63,735 nt of DNA from Desulfobulbaceae bacterium UBA2276 (GTDB lineage Bacteria; Desulfobacterota; Desulfobulbia; Desulfobulbales; Desulfocapsaceae). The position numbers and the translations under genes are program-made. The notes beneath the pieces were generated by a model. The model was not told the DNA's origin and made no database searches. It saw nothing but the letters and a program-made list of their open reading frames with translations. Numbering within the stretch: the stretch's first letter is position 1; every line of letters starts with the position of its first letter. This document shows positions 28,818 to 37,587 of this stretch, in pieces. Where the stretch lies: assembly GCA_002347085.1 (NCBI GenBank), contig DDWW01000057.1, positions 1 through 63,735 of the forward strand, written 5' to 3'.

Positions 28818-30026
28818 ATGCATACTACATTTGCGGGAAAACGAATTGTTGTCGGCGTGACCGGCAGCATTGCCGCCTTTAAGGTCGCCGGTTGGGTGAG
28901 TAACCTTACCAAGGAAGAGGCGCGGGTGGCAGTAATCATGACAGACTCGGCCTGTCGCTTTATTGCCCCCCTGACCTTTGCCGCCATTTCCGGTGAGCGG
29001 GTGCATACCGGTCTTTTTGCGGAAGAAGGTGCCGAGGCCATTCCCCATATCCAGTTGGCCAGGGAGGCTGATTTGCTTCTCATTGCCCCGGCCACGGCCC
29101 ACACCATCGCCCGTTTGGCCCATGGCCTGGCCGATGATCTGCTGGCCTGTACGGCTCTTGCCACCAGGGCCAAGGTTTTGGTCTGTCCGGCCATGAACAG
29201 CCAGATGTATCGCCATCCTGCGGTACAGGAAAATATCGAAAAACTCAAAGGGTATGGATACCAGGTGCTTGCCCCGGAGGATGGCCGTATGGCCTGCAAA
29301 GAAGAGGGGCCTGGGCGTCTGCCCGAGTGGGAATCAGTGCGGGAGGTCATGCTCCAGATCCTGACTGATCCTGATCTGGCCGGCGAGAAGATCCTGATTA
29401 CTGCCGGCCCGACCCGTGAACCCCTGGATCCGGCCCGATTTCTCAGTAATCGCTCGTCAGGGAAGATGGGGTACAGTCTGGCCCGGACTGCCAGACGGCG
29501 GGGGGCGGAGGTGACTCTGATTTCCGGCCCAACTGCGCTCCCGATGCCCCCGGGTGTGTTGTGTGTGCGGGTGGAGACGGCGCACGAGATGTATGAGGCA
29601 GTGTTGGCCCACTGTCAGCAGGCATCGGTGATTATCAAGGCGGCAGCAGTGAGTGATTTCCGGCCTGCCATGCAGTTTGCCGACAAGGTGAAAAAAGAGC
29701 AGGCCGAGCTGCGCTTGCCTCTGGAACAGACTACTGATATTTTAAAAGAACTGGGCCGGCTCAAGAAGAAGGCGGGATTTCTGCTCGTCGGTTTTGCGGC
29801 GGAAAGTAAGAACCATGCGGCAGAAGGCGAGAAGAAACTCAAGAATAAAAATCTTGATCTGATCGCTATCAATGATATCGGCTCGGCGCATACCGGATTT
29901 GCGGCGGATACCAACCAGGTGACCCTGCTGGATAAAGATGGGGTCAGCCAGTTACCTCTGGTCACCAAGGAGCAGACGGCAGACCTGATCTGGGATCATG
30001 TGGTAACGATGCGAGGGAACAGGTGA
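28818..30026 (+). CDS. coaBC: Bifunctional phosphopantothenoylcysteine synthetase/decarboxylase
   Basis: 402 aa. The CoaC flavin-dependent decarboxylase half has GVTGSIAAFK, the active-site His in PHIQLA, PAMNSQMY and the substrate-clamp cysteine in MACKEEGPGRL. The CoaB synthetase half starts at ITAGPTREPLDPARFLSNRSSGKMG. Together they turn phosphopantothenate, cysteine and CTP into phosphopantetheine for coenzyme A. Length and order match the fused bacterial enzyme. Confidence 0.93.
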   Translation: MHTTFAGKRIVVGVTGSIAAFKVAGWVSNLTKEEARVAVIMTDSACRFIAPLTFAAISGERVHTGLFAEEGAEAIPHIQLAREADLLLIAPATAHTIARLAHGLADDLLACTALATRAKVLVCPAMNSQMYRHPAVQENIEKLKGYGYQVLAPEDGRMACKEEGPGRLPEWESVREVMLQILTDPDLAGEKILITAGPTREPLDPARFLSNRSSGKMGYSLARTARRRGAEVTLISGPTALPMPPGVLCVRVETAHEMYEAVLAHCQQASVIIKAAAVSDFRPAMQFADKVKKEQAELRLPLEQTTDILKELGRLKKKAGFLLVGFAAESKNHAAEGEKKLKNKNLDLIAINDIGSAHTGFAADTNQVTLLDKDGVSQLPLVTKEQTADLIWDHVVTMRGNR

Positions 30027-30138
30027 CTGGGGGGAGCAACTTGTGTCGCTGTGCCGCGTTTGTGTTTGTTCCTCGTTATCTGATTTCCACCCGGTGCATG
30101 GAAATCGGATAATTCCAATAGTCCTTTCGGAATGGTTC

Positions 30139-31299
30139 TTAACACCCAGCCAGAATAGCCTGAATACGAGCAAGGTCATAGTCGGGCATCCGCCAGACCT
30201 TGGCCAGGGCCAGTGCGTTTTCGGCAATCTGCGGGATGTCTTGCCTCGCGATCTTTAAGGCCGCAAGCGAGGTGGGGCAGTCGATCTTATGAAACCATTT
30301 TTCTAAGGCATTGATTCCCTTTCGGGCCTTTTCTTCGGTGCTGCCGTCCCTGAAATCAAAGACCCGCTCGGCAAACTGGGCAAATCGCTGGGGGGTAGTC
30401 CGGCACTGATGGCGCATCCAGCCGGGAATGATGGCCGAGAGACCCGCCCCATGCGGGACATTGTAAAGCGCTGACAGGGAATGTTCGATCAGGTGCATGG
30501 GAAATCCCACCTTGCCTAAGCCCGCCGCGGTCAGCCCGTTTAAGGCCAGGGTGGCGGTCCACATGAGATCGGCGCGGCCCTGATAGTCGTGCAGATCGGC
30601 CAGTACCCGGTCACAGCTCTCCATGGCATTGATGATCAACCCTTCCATGAACCGGTCCTGCACCGGCGTGGCTGGGTCTTGAGTGGTGAAGTAGAATTCA
30701 AGCACGTGGGCGATGGCATCCACCGCGCCATAGGCGGTATAGTCGGCAGGGACGCTAAAGGTCGCTTCCGGATCAAGGATGGAGGTTTGAGGATAGAGCT
30801 TTTTATTGGCGAATCCGAATTTCTGTCTGGTCTCGTCGTTGGTGATGACCATGCCGGAATTCATCTCGGAGCTGGATGCGGCCAGGGTCAGGACGGTGGT
30901 CAGGGGCAGGGGCGAGGTGACGGATTTCTTGCCGGTAAAGAATTTCCAGACATCATGATCCACCACGGACCCGGCGCAGATGGCCTTGGCCTCGTCAATC
31001 ACCGATCCGCCGCCGATGGCGCAGACGATCTGGCACTTCTGCTTTTTGGCAAGAGTAATGCCTTCTCGCACATGGCTCAGAACAGGATTGGACTGGACTC
31101 CCGGATGTTCAACAATCTCGGCCCCGGCCTTGAGCAGGGAATCGGTTACCTGCTGGTAAATCCCATTTCTTTTGATGGAGCCTGCACCGTACACCAGTAG
31201 CACCTTGGTGCCAAAGGCCACGGTTTCAGGGCCGATGGCGGGGATGGTGCCTTGGCCGAACAGGATCTTGGTGGGATTGTGAAAGACGAAATTCTGCAT
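30139..31299 (-). CDS. Iron-containing alcohol dehydrogenase
   Basis: 386 aa group III (Fe-dependent) alcohol dehydrogenase. GGGSVIDEAKAI binds NAD(P) and metal ligands lie in DAIAHVLEFYF and HLIEHSLSALYNVPHGAGLS. It interconverts alcohols and aldehydes or ketones in the cytoplasm. The best-matching subgroup is the YqhD/BDH-like one (FYTTQ..TPVQDRF). The partner and physiological substrate cannot be told. It lies apart from the convergent coaBC gene. Confidence 0.88.
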   Translation of the reverse strand: MQNFVFHNPTKILFGQGTIPAIGPETVAFGTKVLLVYGAGSIKRNGIYQQVTDSLLKAGAEIVEHPGVQSNPVLSHVREGITLAKKQKCQIVCAIGGGSVIDEAKAICAGSVVDHDVWKFFTGKKSVTSPLPLTTVLTLAASSSEMNSGMVITNDETRQKFGFANKKLYPQTSILDPEATFSVPADYTAYGAVDAIAHVLEFYFTTQDPATPVQDRFMEGLIINAMESCDRVLADLHDYQGRADLMWTATLALNGLTAAGLGKVGFPMHLIEHSLSALYNVPHGAGLSAIIPGWMRHQCRTTPQRFAQFAERVFDFRDGSTEEKARKGINALEKWFHKIDCPTSLAALKIARQDIPQIAENALALAKVWRMPDYDLARIQAILAGC

Positions 31300-31361
31300 G
31301 ATGCTTGCATGTGGTGCATAATGAGTGGTGAGTTGTAAGTCGTAAGGGCCAAGACAATGGG

Positions 31362-32282
31362 CTATATGTTCAAGGCACCTGTAAAGGCCAGGGTGAGTTG
31401 GACAAAATCCTCAAGGGTGAGATCCTCAGCCCTTGCTGTGGGGGCTATCCCGGCCTTGCGGATGGCAGCTTCGGTCAGTTGTTTGATTGCCGCCCTTTCC
31501 TGACCTGATTCCATTTGCTCCACTGAGTTTTCCGATTCAACAGGCAAGAGCTTGGCGGCACTCAGGGTGTTGAGCAGGGTCTTGCGTCGCTGGCTGAAGG
31601 CCCCACGCACGATACGATGGAAGAGTGGTCGGTCGTAAAGAGGAAGAGTCTCGAGCCGTTTGGTCTGCTGGTCAAAATCAATCCGCACCACCACCGAGTC
31701 TATCTTGGGGCGGGGATGAAATTCCGCCGGTTTTAAGGTCAGCAACCTGGTGACAGTCGCGCAGGCGCCAAGCAAAACTGTGGGTACCCCGTACTGTTTG
31801 GTGCCTGGGTGGGCGGTCAGCCGGTCAGCCACTTCCTTTTGCAGCATGATGGTGGCCCAGGCCATCTTCTCCTGGTTTTCGATCAGTTTGAATAAAAAAG
31901 GATTGGAGATGGAGTAGGGGAGGTTGGCCATAATCTTGATCGGCCCTTGACACTGTTCAAAAAGGATGTTGAAATCAGCCTTTAGCACATCCTGGTGGAT
32001 CAGGGTCACGTTGTCCGGCAGGTCTTGTTCATCCTGATGATACCTGATGATGCCGCTATCGATCTCAAGGCCGATAACCTGACGGGCAACGTTGGCCAGG
32101 GGACGGGTAAGGGCCCCTAACCCAACACCCACCTCCATGATGATGTCATCGCTTGTTATCTGACCGGCATGGACAATGGCCTCGGCCGTCCCTTTATGAA
32201 CCAGGAAATTTTGGCCAAAGCGTTTATTCGGCGCCAAGTGATGTTTTTCCAGGGATGATCGGGTGCTCAGGGCTGCGGTCAT
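31362..32282 (-). CDS. rsmA: 16S rRNA dimethyladenosine transferase
   Basis: 306 aa. KRFGQNFLVHKG is the N-terminal signature, MEVGVGLGALT is the SAM motif and NLPYSISNPFLFKL is the NLPY catalytic motif. RsmA dimethylates A1518 and A1519 in the small-subunit rRNA. It follows the phosphoesterase gene on the same strand by 28 bases. Confidence 0.95.
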   Translation of the reverse strand: MTAALSTRSSLEKHHLAPNKRFGQNFLVHKGTAEAIVHAGQITSDDIIMEVGVGLGALTRPLANVARQVIGLEIDSGIIRYHQDEQDLPDNVTLIHQDVLKADFNILFEQCQGPIKIMANLPYSISNPFLFKLIENQEKMAWATIMLQKEVADRLTAHPGTKQYGVPTVLLGACATVTRLLTLKPAEFHPRPKIDSVVVRIDFDQQTKRLETLPLYDRPLFHRIVRGAFSQRRKTLLNTLSAAKLLPVESENSVEQMESGQERAAIKQLTEAAIRKAGIAPTARAEDLTLEDFVQLTLAFTGALNI

Positions 32283-32310
32283 GGGAGTGTCTTTGTATGT
32301 TATCGAGATC

Positions 32311-33033
32311 TTAATTTAATTTTCGCCCCTGGCGAAACATATCGGTATATATTTCAGGTAGATGCTGCTGCTGCAAGGCAGCCACCACCTCTTCTACCGG
32401 ATAGGGGATGCGGTGAAGGGAAACCTGGACTTCGTCTTCGGAGAGGGTCAGGGTGGCGCAACTGGCCTCGGGATTGCCATCAAACATGCGGCCGGCGCTG
32501 CCGGGATTGATAAAGTGTGTTCCTTGAATGTGTTTGTGGTAGGGCGAATGGGAATGGCCGGTGACGACGACCTGGCAGTTTGTTATCTGGCTGAGCTCCT
32601 GGAAACGAGTATCCGGGGTCTGGGCAAAGAGCAGCTCTCGGGGGTGGTCCGGGCTGCCATGGAAAAGCCCGATGCTCAGGCCTATTAACTTCAGGATCAG
32701 TGAGTCCGTTAAGGAACGCAGATATTCTTTGCTCGGTTCGTTCAAGGCCTGCACTGTTGATCGGTACATGATCCGTTTTTCTTCATCATGGGGTTTGTTA
32801 AAGGTCTTGCCTTGGAGCAGGGTTAAGACCTTATGGTCGGTGTTCCCCAGGATGGAATAGGCGCTTCTCTCTTGTAACCATTGCAGGGTTTCGTTGGGGA
32901 AGGGGGCGTAGACCGTTGAGTCTCCACAATTGCAGATGGCGTCAAAAGATAAATCTATATCAGCAAAGAAACGGTCAATGGCGATCAGGGCCGGAAGATT
33001 CCCGTGGATATCTGAGAGAAGAAGAATCCGCAT
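32311..33033 (-). CDS. YfcE/MJ0936-type metallophosphoesterase
   Basis: 240 aa. Two-metal site residues are visible in LLSDIHGNLPAL, NCGDSTVYAPFP, LGNTDHK and GHSHSPY, the D-x-H, GD, GN(H/D) and GHSH blocks of calcineurin-like phosphoesterases. YfcE-type enzymes are phosphodiesterases with low specificity. The ATG is in a leaderless-looking context but GNxxxCGDS spacing supports it. It is the first gene of a small minus-strand operon with rsmA. Confidence 0.85.
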   Translation of the reverse strand: MRILLLSDIHGNLPALIAIDRFFADIDLSFDAICNCGDSTVYAPFPNETLQWLQERSAYSILGNTDHKVLTLLQGKTFNKPHDEEKRIMYRSTVQALNEPSKEYLRSLTDSLILKLIGLSIGLFHGSPDHPRELLFAQTPDTRFQELSQITNCQVVVTGHSHSPYHKHIQGTHFINPGSAGRMFDGNPEASCATLTLSEDEVQVSLHRIPYPVEEVVAALQQQHLPEIYTDMFRQGRKLN

Positions 33034-33364
33034 GACAAGTAGCTGGAGCTGGTAGAGGTGGAATCGAGAGGAGGTATCTTTAAAATAATTTTCAACAGCA
33101 CAGTTGCGATTCTACACTTGAACAGGGAAACTGGAAACCTCTTTATTTTTAACTGGCATATTTGGTAGGATGGATGGTAACTTTAGTGCATTACAGATTA
33201 TTTTCTTGTTTCTTTGCAAGAAAATAATCTGTAATGCACTTATCCCCGTTTATCGGGGATAGCTGTGTGACGAAACCGCGCGGCCCCAGTGTTGACTGTC
33301 GGTATTTGAAATATCTGTAGAGGCTAAAAAGAGATAAACGCGAGAGCAAAGAGAGAGCAAGAGA
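33034..33364. other. Divergent intergenic region with a long perfect hairpin
   Basis: Between the divergent phosphoesterase and argJ genes. It contains the 24-bp palindrome at 33185-33240 and a second hairpin directly after it at 33241-33261 (arms TATCCCCG and CGGGGATA). No reading frame is convincing. Confidence 0.5.
33185..33240. repeat. Perfect 24-bp inverted repeat with an 8-base loop
   Basis: Left arm 33185-33208 begins AGTGCATTACAGATTATTTT and is the exact reverse complement of 33217-33240. Loop is TTTCTTTG. No T-run follows on either side, so it is not an ordinary terminator. Confidence 0.9.
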
Positions 33365-34549
33365 ATGAACATCAAAGGATTCAAAACAGCAGCAGTCGCT
33401 GCTGGGATCAGGTATGCGGACCGGCTGGATCTGGGTCTTATTGTGAGTGAAGCCCCGGCTGTGACGGCCGGGGCCTTTACCACCAATCAAGTAAAGGCGG
33501 CCCCGGTTGTCCTTGACATGGAGCGGCTCAAGCAGGGGCGGGCCCAGGCCGTGTTGATCAATAGTGGTTGCGCCAATGCCTGCACCGGCGAGGCGGGGAT
33601 GCGGGCCGCCCTTGCTGCCAGCAATTGTGCTGCCTCAGCCTTAGGGATTCCCGAGGAGATGGTACAGGTCTCGTCCACCGGGGTTATCGGTGAGCAGTTG
33701 AACGTGGACGCCATGCAAAAGGCCATGCCTGAGCTGGTGGCCGGATTGTCGCCAGATAATTTTGAGTTGGTGGCCAAGGCGATTATGACCACCGATACAG
33801 TTTCCAAAACGGCCTACCGGACTGTGGTCATTGGTGAGCAGGAGGTGCAGTTTATGGGGATGGCCAAGGGCGCGGGGATGATTATGCCCAATATGGCCAC
33901 CATGCTTGCCTTTGTGCTGACTGATGCCCAGATCAGTTTTCCCCAGCTCCACAGCGCCTTGCTCAAGGGTGTTGAGCGTACCTTTAACCGGATCACCATT
34001 GATGGTGATACCAGCACCAATGATATGGTGCTGGTGATGGCCAATGGCACTGCCGGAAATCCCTGGATTGATGACGATAGCCCGGGCAGTCAGGAAATCT
34101 TTGAACAGACTTTAGAGGATCTGCTCAAGGATCTGGCCTTGCAGATAGTGGCCGATGGTGAAGGTGCCACCAAGTTTATCACCATCCGGGTCTGTGGGGC
34201 CCGAGATGAGCAGGATGGCACCCAGATTGCCAGGACTGTAGCCAACTCCAATCTGGTCAAAACTGCATTTTTTGGTGAAGATGCCAACTGGGGACGGATC
34301 ATTGCCGCCATGGGCCGTTCTGGAGTTCGTATCTGTCCCGAGCGGGTGGATATCTCCTTTGGTGAGGTGGCAATTGTGAAGGATGGTTTGGGGCAGGGGA
34401 AGGAGGCCGAAAGACAGGCTACTGCCATTCTCAAAGAAAAAAATATTATGGTAACCATCGACCTGAAGGATGGCTCTGCCTGTGCCGAGGTCTATACCTG
34501 TGATTTTTCAATCGATTATGTGAAGATCAATGCCGATTATCGGAGCTAA
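33365..34549 (+). CDS. argJ: Bifunctional ornithine acetyltransferase/N-acetylglutamate synthase
   Basis: 394 aa. ArgJ recycles the acetyl group in arginine synthesis, from acetylornithine to glutamate. TTNQVKAAPV, NSGCANACTGEAG and SSTGVIGEQL are substrate-site segments. The self-cleavage region is KGAGMIIMPNMATMLAFVLTDA, where the Thr of ATML becomes the N-terminus of the beta chain. GDTSTNDMVLVMANG and EDANWGRIIAAMGRSG complete the signature. Start ATG lies 5 bases after GAGAGCAAGAGA. Confidence 0.93.
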   Translation: MNIKGFKTAAVAAGIRYADRLDLGLIVSEAPAVTAGAFTTNQVKAAPVVLDMERLKQGRAQAVLINSGCANACTGEAGMRAALAASNCAASALGIPEEMVQVSSTGVIGEQLNVDAMQKAMPELVAGLSPDNFELVAKAIMTTDTVSKTAYRTVVIGEQEVQFMGMAKGAGMIMPNMATMLAFVLTDAQISFPQLHSALLKGVERTFNRITIDGDTSTNDMVLVMANGTAGNPWIDDDSPGSQEIFEQTLEDLLKDLALQIVADGEGATKFITIRVCGARDEQDGTQIARTVANSNLVKTAFFGEDANWGRIIAAMGRSGVRICPERVDISFGEVAIVKDGLGQGKEAERQATAILKEKNIMVTIDLKDGSACAEVYTCDFSIDYVKINADYRS

Positions 34550-34565
34550 TTGTCTTTTGTGACCA

Positions 34566-36113
34566 ATGAAAGAAACCTGGAGCACCTCTACTCTCTCTGA
34601 GCAAATAGACCTTGCGGTTCTGCTTGCCGGACTTTCCAAGCATTATGCGCTCTTGGAAGATGACGCGTTGGTCGAAACTCTCTGTTACTTAGATACCTTC
34701 GATTGGCGGCTGTATGATAAGGGCCTGCTCTGTCGCCGTCAGGGCAGGAGCTATGTCTTGACTGATTTTTCCGGTGAATACCTGCTTCAGGCTGATGGGC
34801 CGACCAGTGACCAGCCCTTGTTCCGCGATTTTGAGGGGGCCATGAACGAAAAGCTTGCTGAAGTAATAGGGGTCAGGGCCCTTCTCCCGCTGGTCGAGAT
34901 TGTCCGCCGGAGACAATCCTTTCAGATTGTCAATCATGATCAAAAGAGAGTCCTTTCCGGTTTGCTTGAGCAGGATCACCTCATGCAAGAGGGTGGCTCC
35001 CCAATACCCCTTGGTGGCTCGCTCAGGGTGGAGGGGGTTCGTGGGTACAGTAAGATCATGGCCAAAGTGACAGCGATCTTGCAAAGGCAAGGGTTTGAGG
35101 CCGGATATTCCGCAGAGCGGGGCTTGCGTTCCGCCCTGGCGGCGATGGGTAGAAAACCACTGGACTATTGTTCACAATTTTCCATACGCCTTGACCCGAC
35201 CGAGACCATTGTCCAGGCCGCGCAAAAGATCTTTCTCCAGTTACTTGCAGGGATGGAACGTAACATCCCCGGCATGATTGAAGATATTGATTCGGAATTC
35301 CTTCATGACTTTCGGGTGGCCCTGCGGCGAACCAGATCTTTGCTGGGAAGCTTGAAAAAGACAGTGTCTGGAGCTGAAGTGGAGTCCTTGCAGCAAGAAT
35401 TACAGAAAATTGGACTTGTTACCGGGCCGGTTCGAGATCTCGATGTCTATCTCCTGGAAGAAAGCGGCTATCACGCCATGTTGCCGGAAGGGTTGCAAGA
35501 GGGATTGGCTGTTTTTTTTAAGGGCTTACGTCGACAACGGGTAAAGGAGTTTCGGCGTTTACAAAAGGCCTTGCAAGCCAAGACCTTTCACCAGTTTTTG
35601 CTACGGTGGCGAAGATATGTGGAAGACCTGGAAACGTCTCTGTTGCCGTCAGATCTTACCACCGGTCATGAGACCTGTAAAAAGGTGGCGGTCAAGGCGA
35701 TCAGGAAGCGGTTGCGCGCTATTCTCAAGGACGGTGCCTTGATTGGCCCCCAAAGTCCTGATGCCGACCTTCATAGTGTAAGGATTCAGGCCAAAAAACT
35801 CCGTTATCTTCTGGAATTTTATCGGTCGCTGTTCCCTGAGCCGGCGATGGACTCTTTAGTCAAGTCGCTCAAAAAACTGCAGGACAATCTGGGGAGTTTT
35901 AATGATCTCTCCGTGCAACAGCAGATGTTAGCTCGGTACCAGAATGGGCTTGCGGACGGTGAACCGAAGAAGGCTGTTTTGGTGGCAGCCGCACTGGGAG
36001 GTTTGATAACCCATCTGCATGAAGAGCAGGTTAACGTTCGCCAGAAGTTTGACCTTGCATTCGCGCAGTTTACCACAGCGGAAAACAGGAAATTGTTTCA
36101 TTCACTTGTTTAA
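34566..36113 (+). CDS. CYTH-like/CHAD domain protein
   Basis: 515 aa. The N-terminal 200 residues resemble a degenerate CYTH domain (YLDTFDWRLYDKGLLCRRQG) lacking the clear ExExK triphosphate motif. From about 215 on lies a CHAD domain: HDFRVALRRTRSLL, DLDVYL, HSVRIQAKKLRYLLEFY and KLQDNLGSFNDL, with many Lys, Arg and His residues on helices. CHAD domains are known to bind polyphosphate. It precedes a ParA-like ATPase and a SixA-type phosphatase, so a role at polyphosphate granules is plausible. It begins 17 bases after argJ. Confidence 0.83.
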   Translation: MKETWSTSTLSEQIDLAVLLAGLSKHYALLEDDALVETLCYLDTFDWRLYDKGLLCRRQGRSYVLTDFSGEYLLQADGPTSDQPLFRDFEGAMNEKLAEVIGVRALLPLVEIVRRRQSFQIVNHDQKRVLSGLLEQDHLMQEGGSPIPLGGSLRVEGVRGYSKIMAKVTAILQRQGFEAGYSAERGLRSALAAMGRKPLDYCSQFSIRLDPTETIVQAAQKIFLQLLAGMERNIPGMIEDIDSEFLHDFRVALRRTRSLLGSLKKTVSGAEVESLQQELQKIGLVTGPVRDLDVYLLEESGYHAMLPEGLQEGLAVFFKGLRRQRVKEFRRLQKALQAKTFHQFLLRWRRYVEDLETSLLPSDLTTGHETCKKVAVKAIRKRLRAILKDGALIGPQSPDADLHSVRIQAKKLRYLLEFYRSLFPEPAMDSLVKSLKKLQDNLGSFNDLSVQQQMLARYQNGLADGEPKKAVLVAAALGGLITHLHEEQVNVRQKFDLAFAQFTTAENRKLFHSLV

Positions 36114-36221
36114 GTCTAAGCCGTTGTAATCAAAGAATATGGTCATCTACTTGGTCGAAATTGGTTAATTAGCCGTATTATAACGAGATAAATTGTTTTA
36201 TATATCCTTCATAATCCCTGA

Positions 36222-36261
36222 CCGTTGTTACGAAACGATGAAGCTGTTTTGTAACGGTTCC
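36222..36261. repeat. Imperfect inverted repeat of the GCCGTnACGAAA family
   Basis: CCGTTGTTACGAAAC (36222-36236) faces GTTTTGTAACGGTTCCT (36245-36261). Related elements lie at 43795, 47782, 48844 and 51990. Confidence 0.5.
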
Positions 36262-36300
36262 TGAATTTTGTAATCATTTGGCCTTCGGGTGTCATCAGCA

Positions 36301-37041
36301 ATGAAAATTATCGCTATCTATTCAAGCAAGGGCGGGGTGGGTAAGACGGCTACCGCAGTCAACCTGGCCTATGGTTGTGCTCGAAGCGGGAGAAAAACCC
36401 TCCTCTGTGATATGGATCCCCAGGGTGCTGCCGGCTATTATTACCGGATCAGGCCCAAAGAGAGTTTTAATCGGAAACAGTTTCTCAAAGGGGATTTAGA
36501 ACCATTCATCAGGGGGACGGATTATGAAAATCTTGACCTGCTGCCGACCCATTTTTCTTTTCGTCATCTCGATATTGCCCTCGATGAGCGGGGCGGGGCG
36601 GGAAATGAACTGAAACGGATCTTCGCCTGCATCGAGGATGAGTACGAGGTCTTGATTCTTGACTGTCCTCCCAATATGACCCTGCTTTCTGAGAAAATTA
36701 TCATGGCGGCTGATTTGGTGGTGACTCCAGTCATCCCTACGACGCTTTCCATTCTCTCCTTTGCCCAACTGATAAAATTGACGGATAAGCTGGAGGTAAA
36801 CCGCAAAAAGCTGGTGGCCTTTTTCTCCATGGTTGACCGACGAAAAAACATGCATTCTGACACCATTGCTAAATTCGGCAAGAAAAAGATGTTTCTGGCC
36901 AGTGAAATCCCCTATCTGGCGGATGTCGAGAAGATGGGCCTCTATCGTCAGCCGGTGGCGGTTTCGGTGCCATCTTCGGCTGCCGCCACTGCCTATGCGC
37001 AGTTGTGGCTGGAGGTGTGGCGGCGAGGAGCCCTGTTATGA
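36301..37041 (+). CDS. ParA/MinD-family ATPase
   Basis: 246 aa from ATG 36301. The open frame extends four codons up to GTG 36289. KGGVGKTATAVN (10-21) is the deviant Walker A with its signature lysine, CDMDPQGAAG is switch I and LILDCPPNM the Walker B region. ParA proteins segregate DNA, chemosensory arrays or granules by cycling on nucleoid DNA. No ParB gene is adjacent. Its stop overlaps the start of the SixA gene (ATGA), so it is translationally coupled, and it follows the CHAD gene. Confidence 0.85.
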   Translation: MKIIAIYSSKGGVGKTATAVNLAYGCARSGRKTLLCDMDPQGAAGYYYRIRPKESFNRKQFLKGDLEPFIRGTDYENLDLLPTHFSFRHLDIALDERGGAGNELKRIFACIEDEYEVLILDCPPNMTLLSEKIIMAADLVVTPVIPTTLSILSFAQLIKLTDKLEVNRKKLVAFFSMVDRRKNMHSDTIAKFGKKKMFLASEIPYLADVEKMGLYRQPVAVSVPSSAAATAYAQLWLEVWRRGALL

Positions 37042-37553
37042 AGACCTTGTATCTGCTTCGTCATGCCAAATCCAGTTGGGCTGATTCCTCTCTTGCCGAT
37101 CTGGAGCGGCCTTTGAATAAACGAGGGCAGCGCGATGCCCTGTTCATGAGCAAGAGGCTTGCCGATCAAAAAATCAAAATTGATGCAATCTGGACCAGTC
37201 CGGCCCAGCGGACGGTGGAGACGGCACTGCGTTTTGCGTGGGCCATGCAGGTTCCCAGGCAGGAGATACGGCTGCGCAAACACCTGTATCCGGGGACGAC
37301 CGGTGATCTGTTACTTGAGATCCGGTCCTGCCCTGATAAAATCAAGAACCTGCTGGTTATTGGGCATAATCCGGCGATCACTGATCTCGTCAATCTTTTG
37401 AGCAATCATGAGAGCGCAACCGAGATTGAGTCTCTTCCCACCTGTGGAATCGTGGCCTTCGAGTTTTCCTGTTCCCTCTGGCAGAAGATAAAAAGGCGAG
37501 AGGGGCGGATCTTGTTTTTTGATTATCCCAAGAAAGGAAAGGCCCCTGTCTGA
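37038..37553 (+). CDS. sixA: SixA-type phosphohistidine phosphatase
   Basis: 171 aa from ATG 37038, which overlaps the ParA stop. The RHG phosphatase motif is LLRHAKSSW and the second catalytic histidine is in GHNPAITDL. SixA removes phosphate from phosphohistidine on Hpt domains or PtsO-like proteins. Small SixA proteins next to CHAD genes are common, which supports a link with polyphosphate or phospho-relay. Confidence 0.86.
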   Translation: MKTLYLLRHAKSSWADSSLADLERPLNKRGQRDALFMSKRLADQKIKIDAIWTSPAQRTVETALRFAWAMQVPRQEIRLRKHLYPGTTGDLLLEIRSCPDKIKNLLVIGHNPAITDLVNLLSNHESATEIESLPTCGIVAFEFSCSLWQKIKRREGRILFFDYPKKGKAPV

Positions 37554-37587
37554 GCCATTGTCTGCATCGGAGACAGGGGGTGGAATT

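Noticed and set aside
30589..31200. Plus-strand reading frame of 203 aa opposite the alcohol dehydrogenase
   Set aside because: Pure shadow of a gene with intact catalytic motifs; its own sequence is low-complexity Gly/His/Asp.
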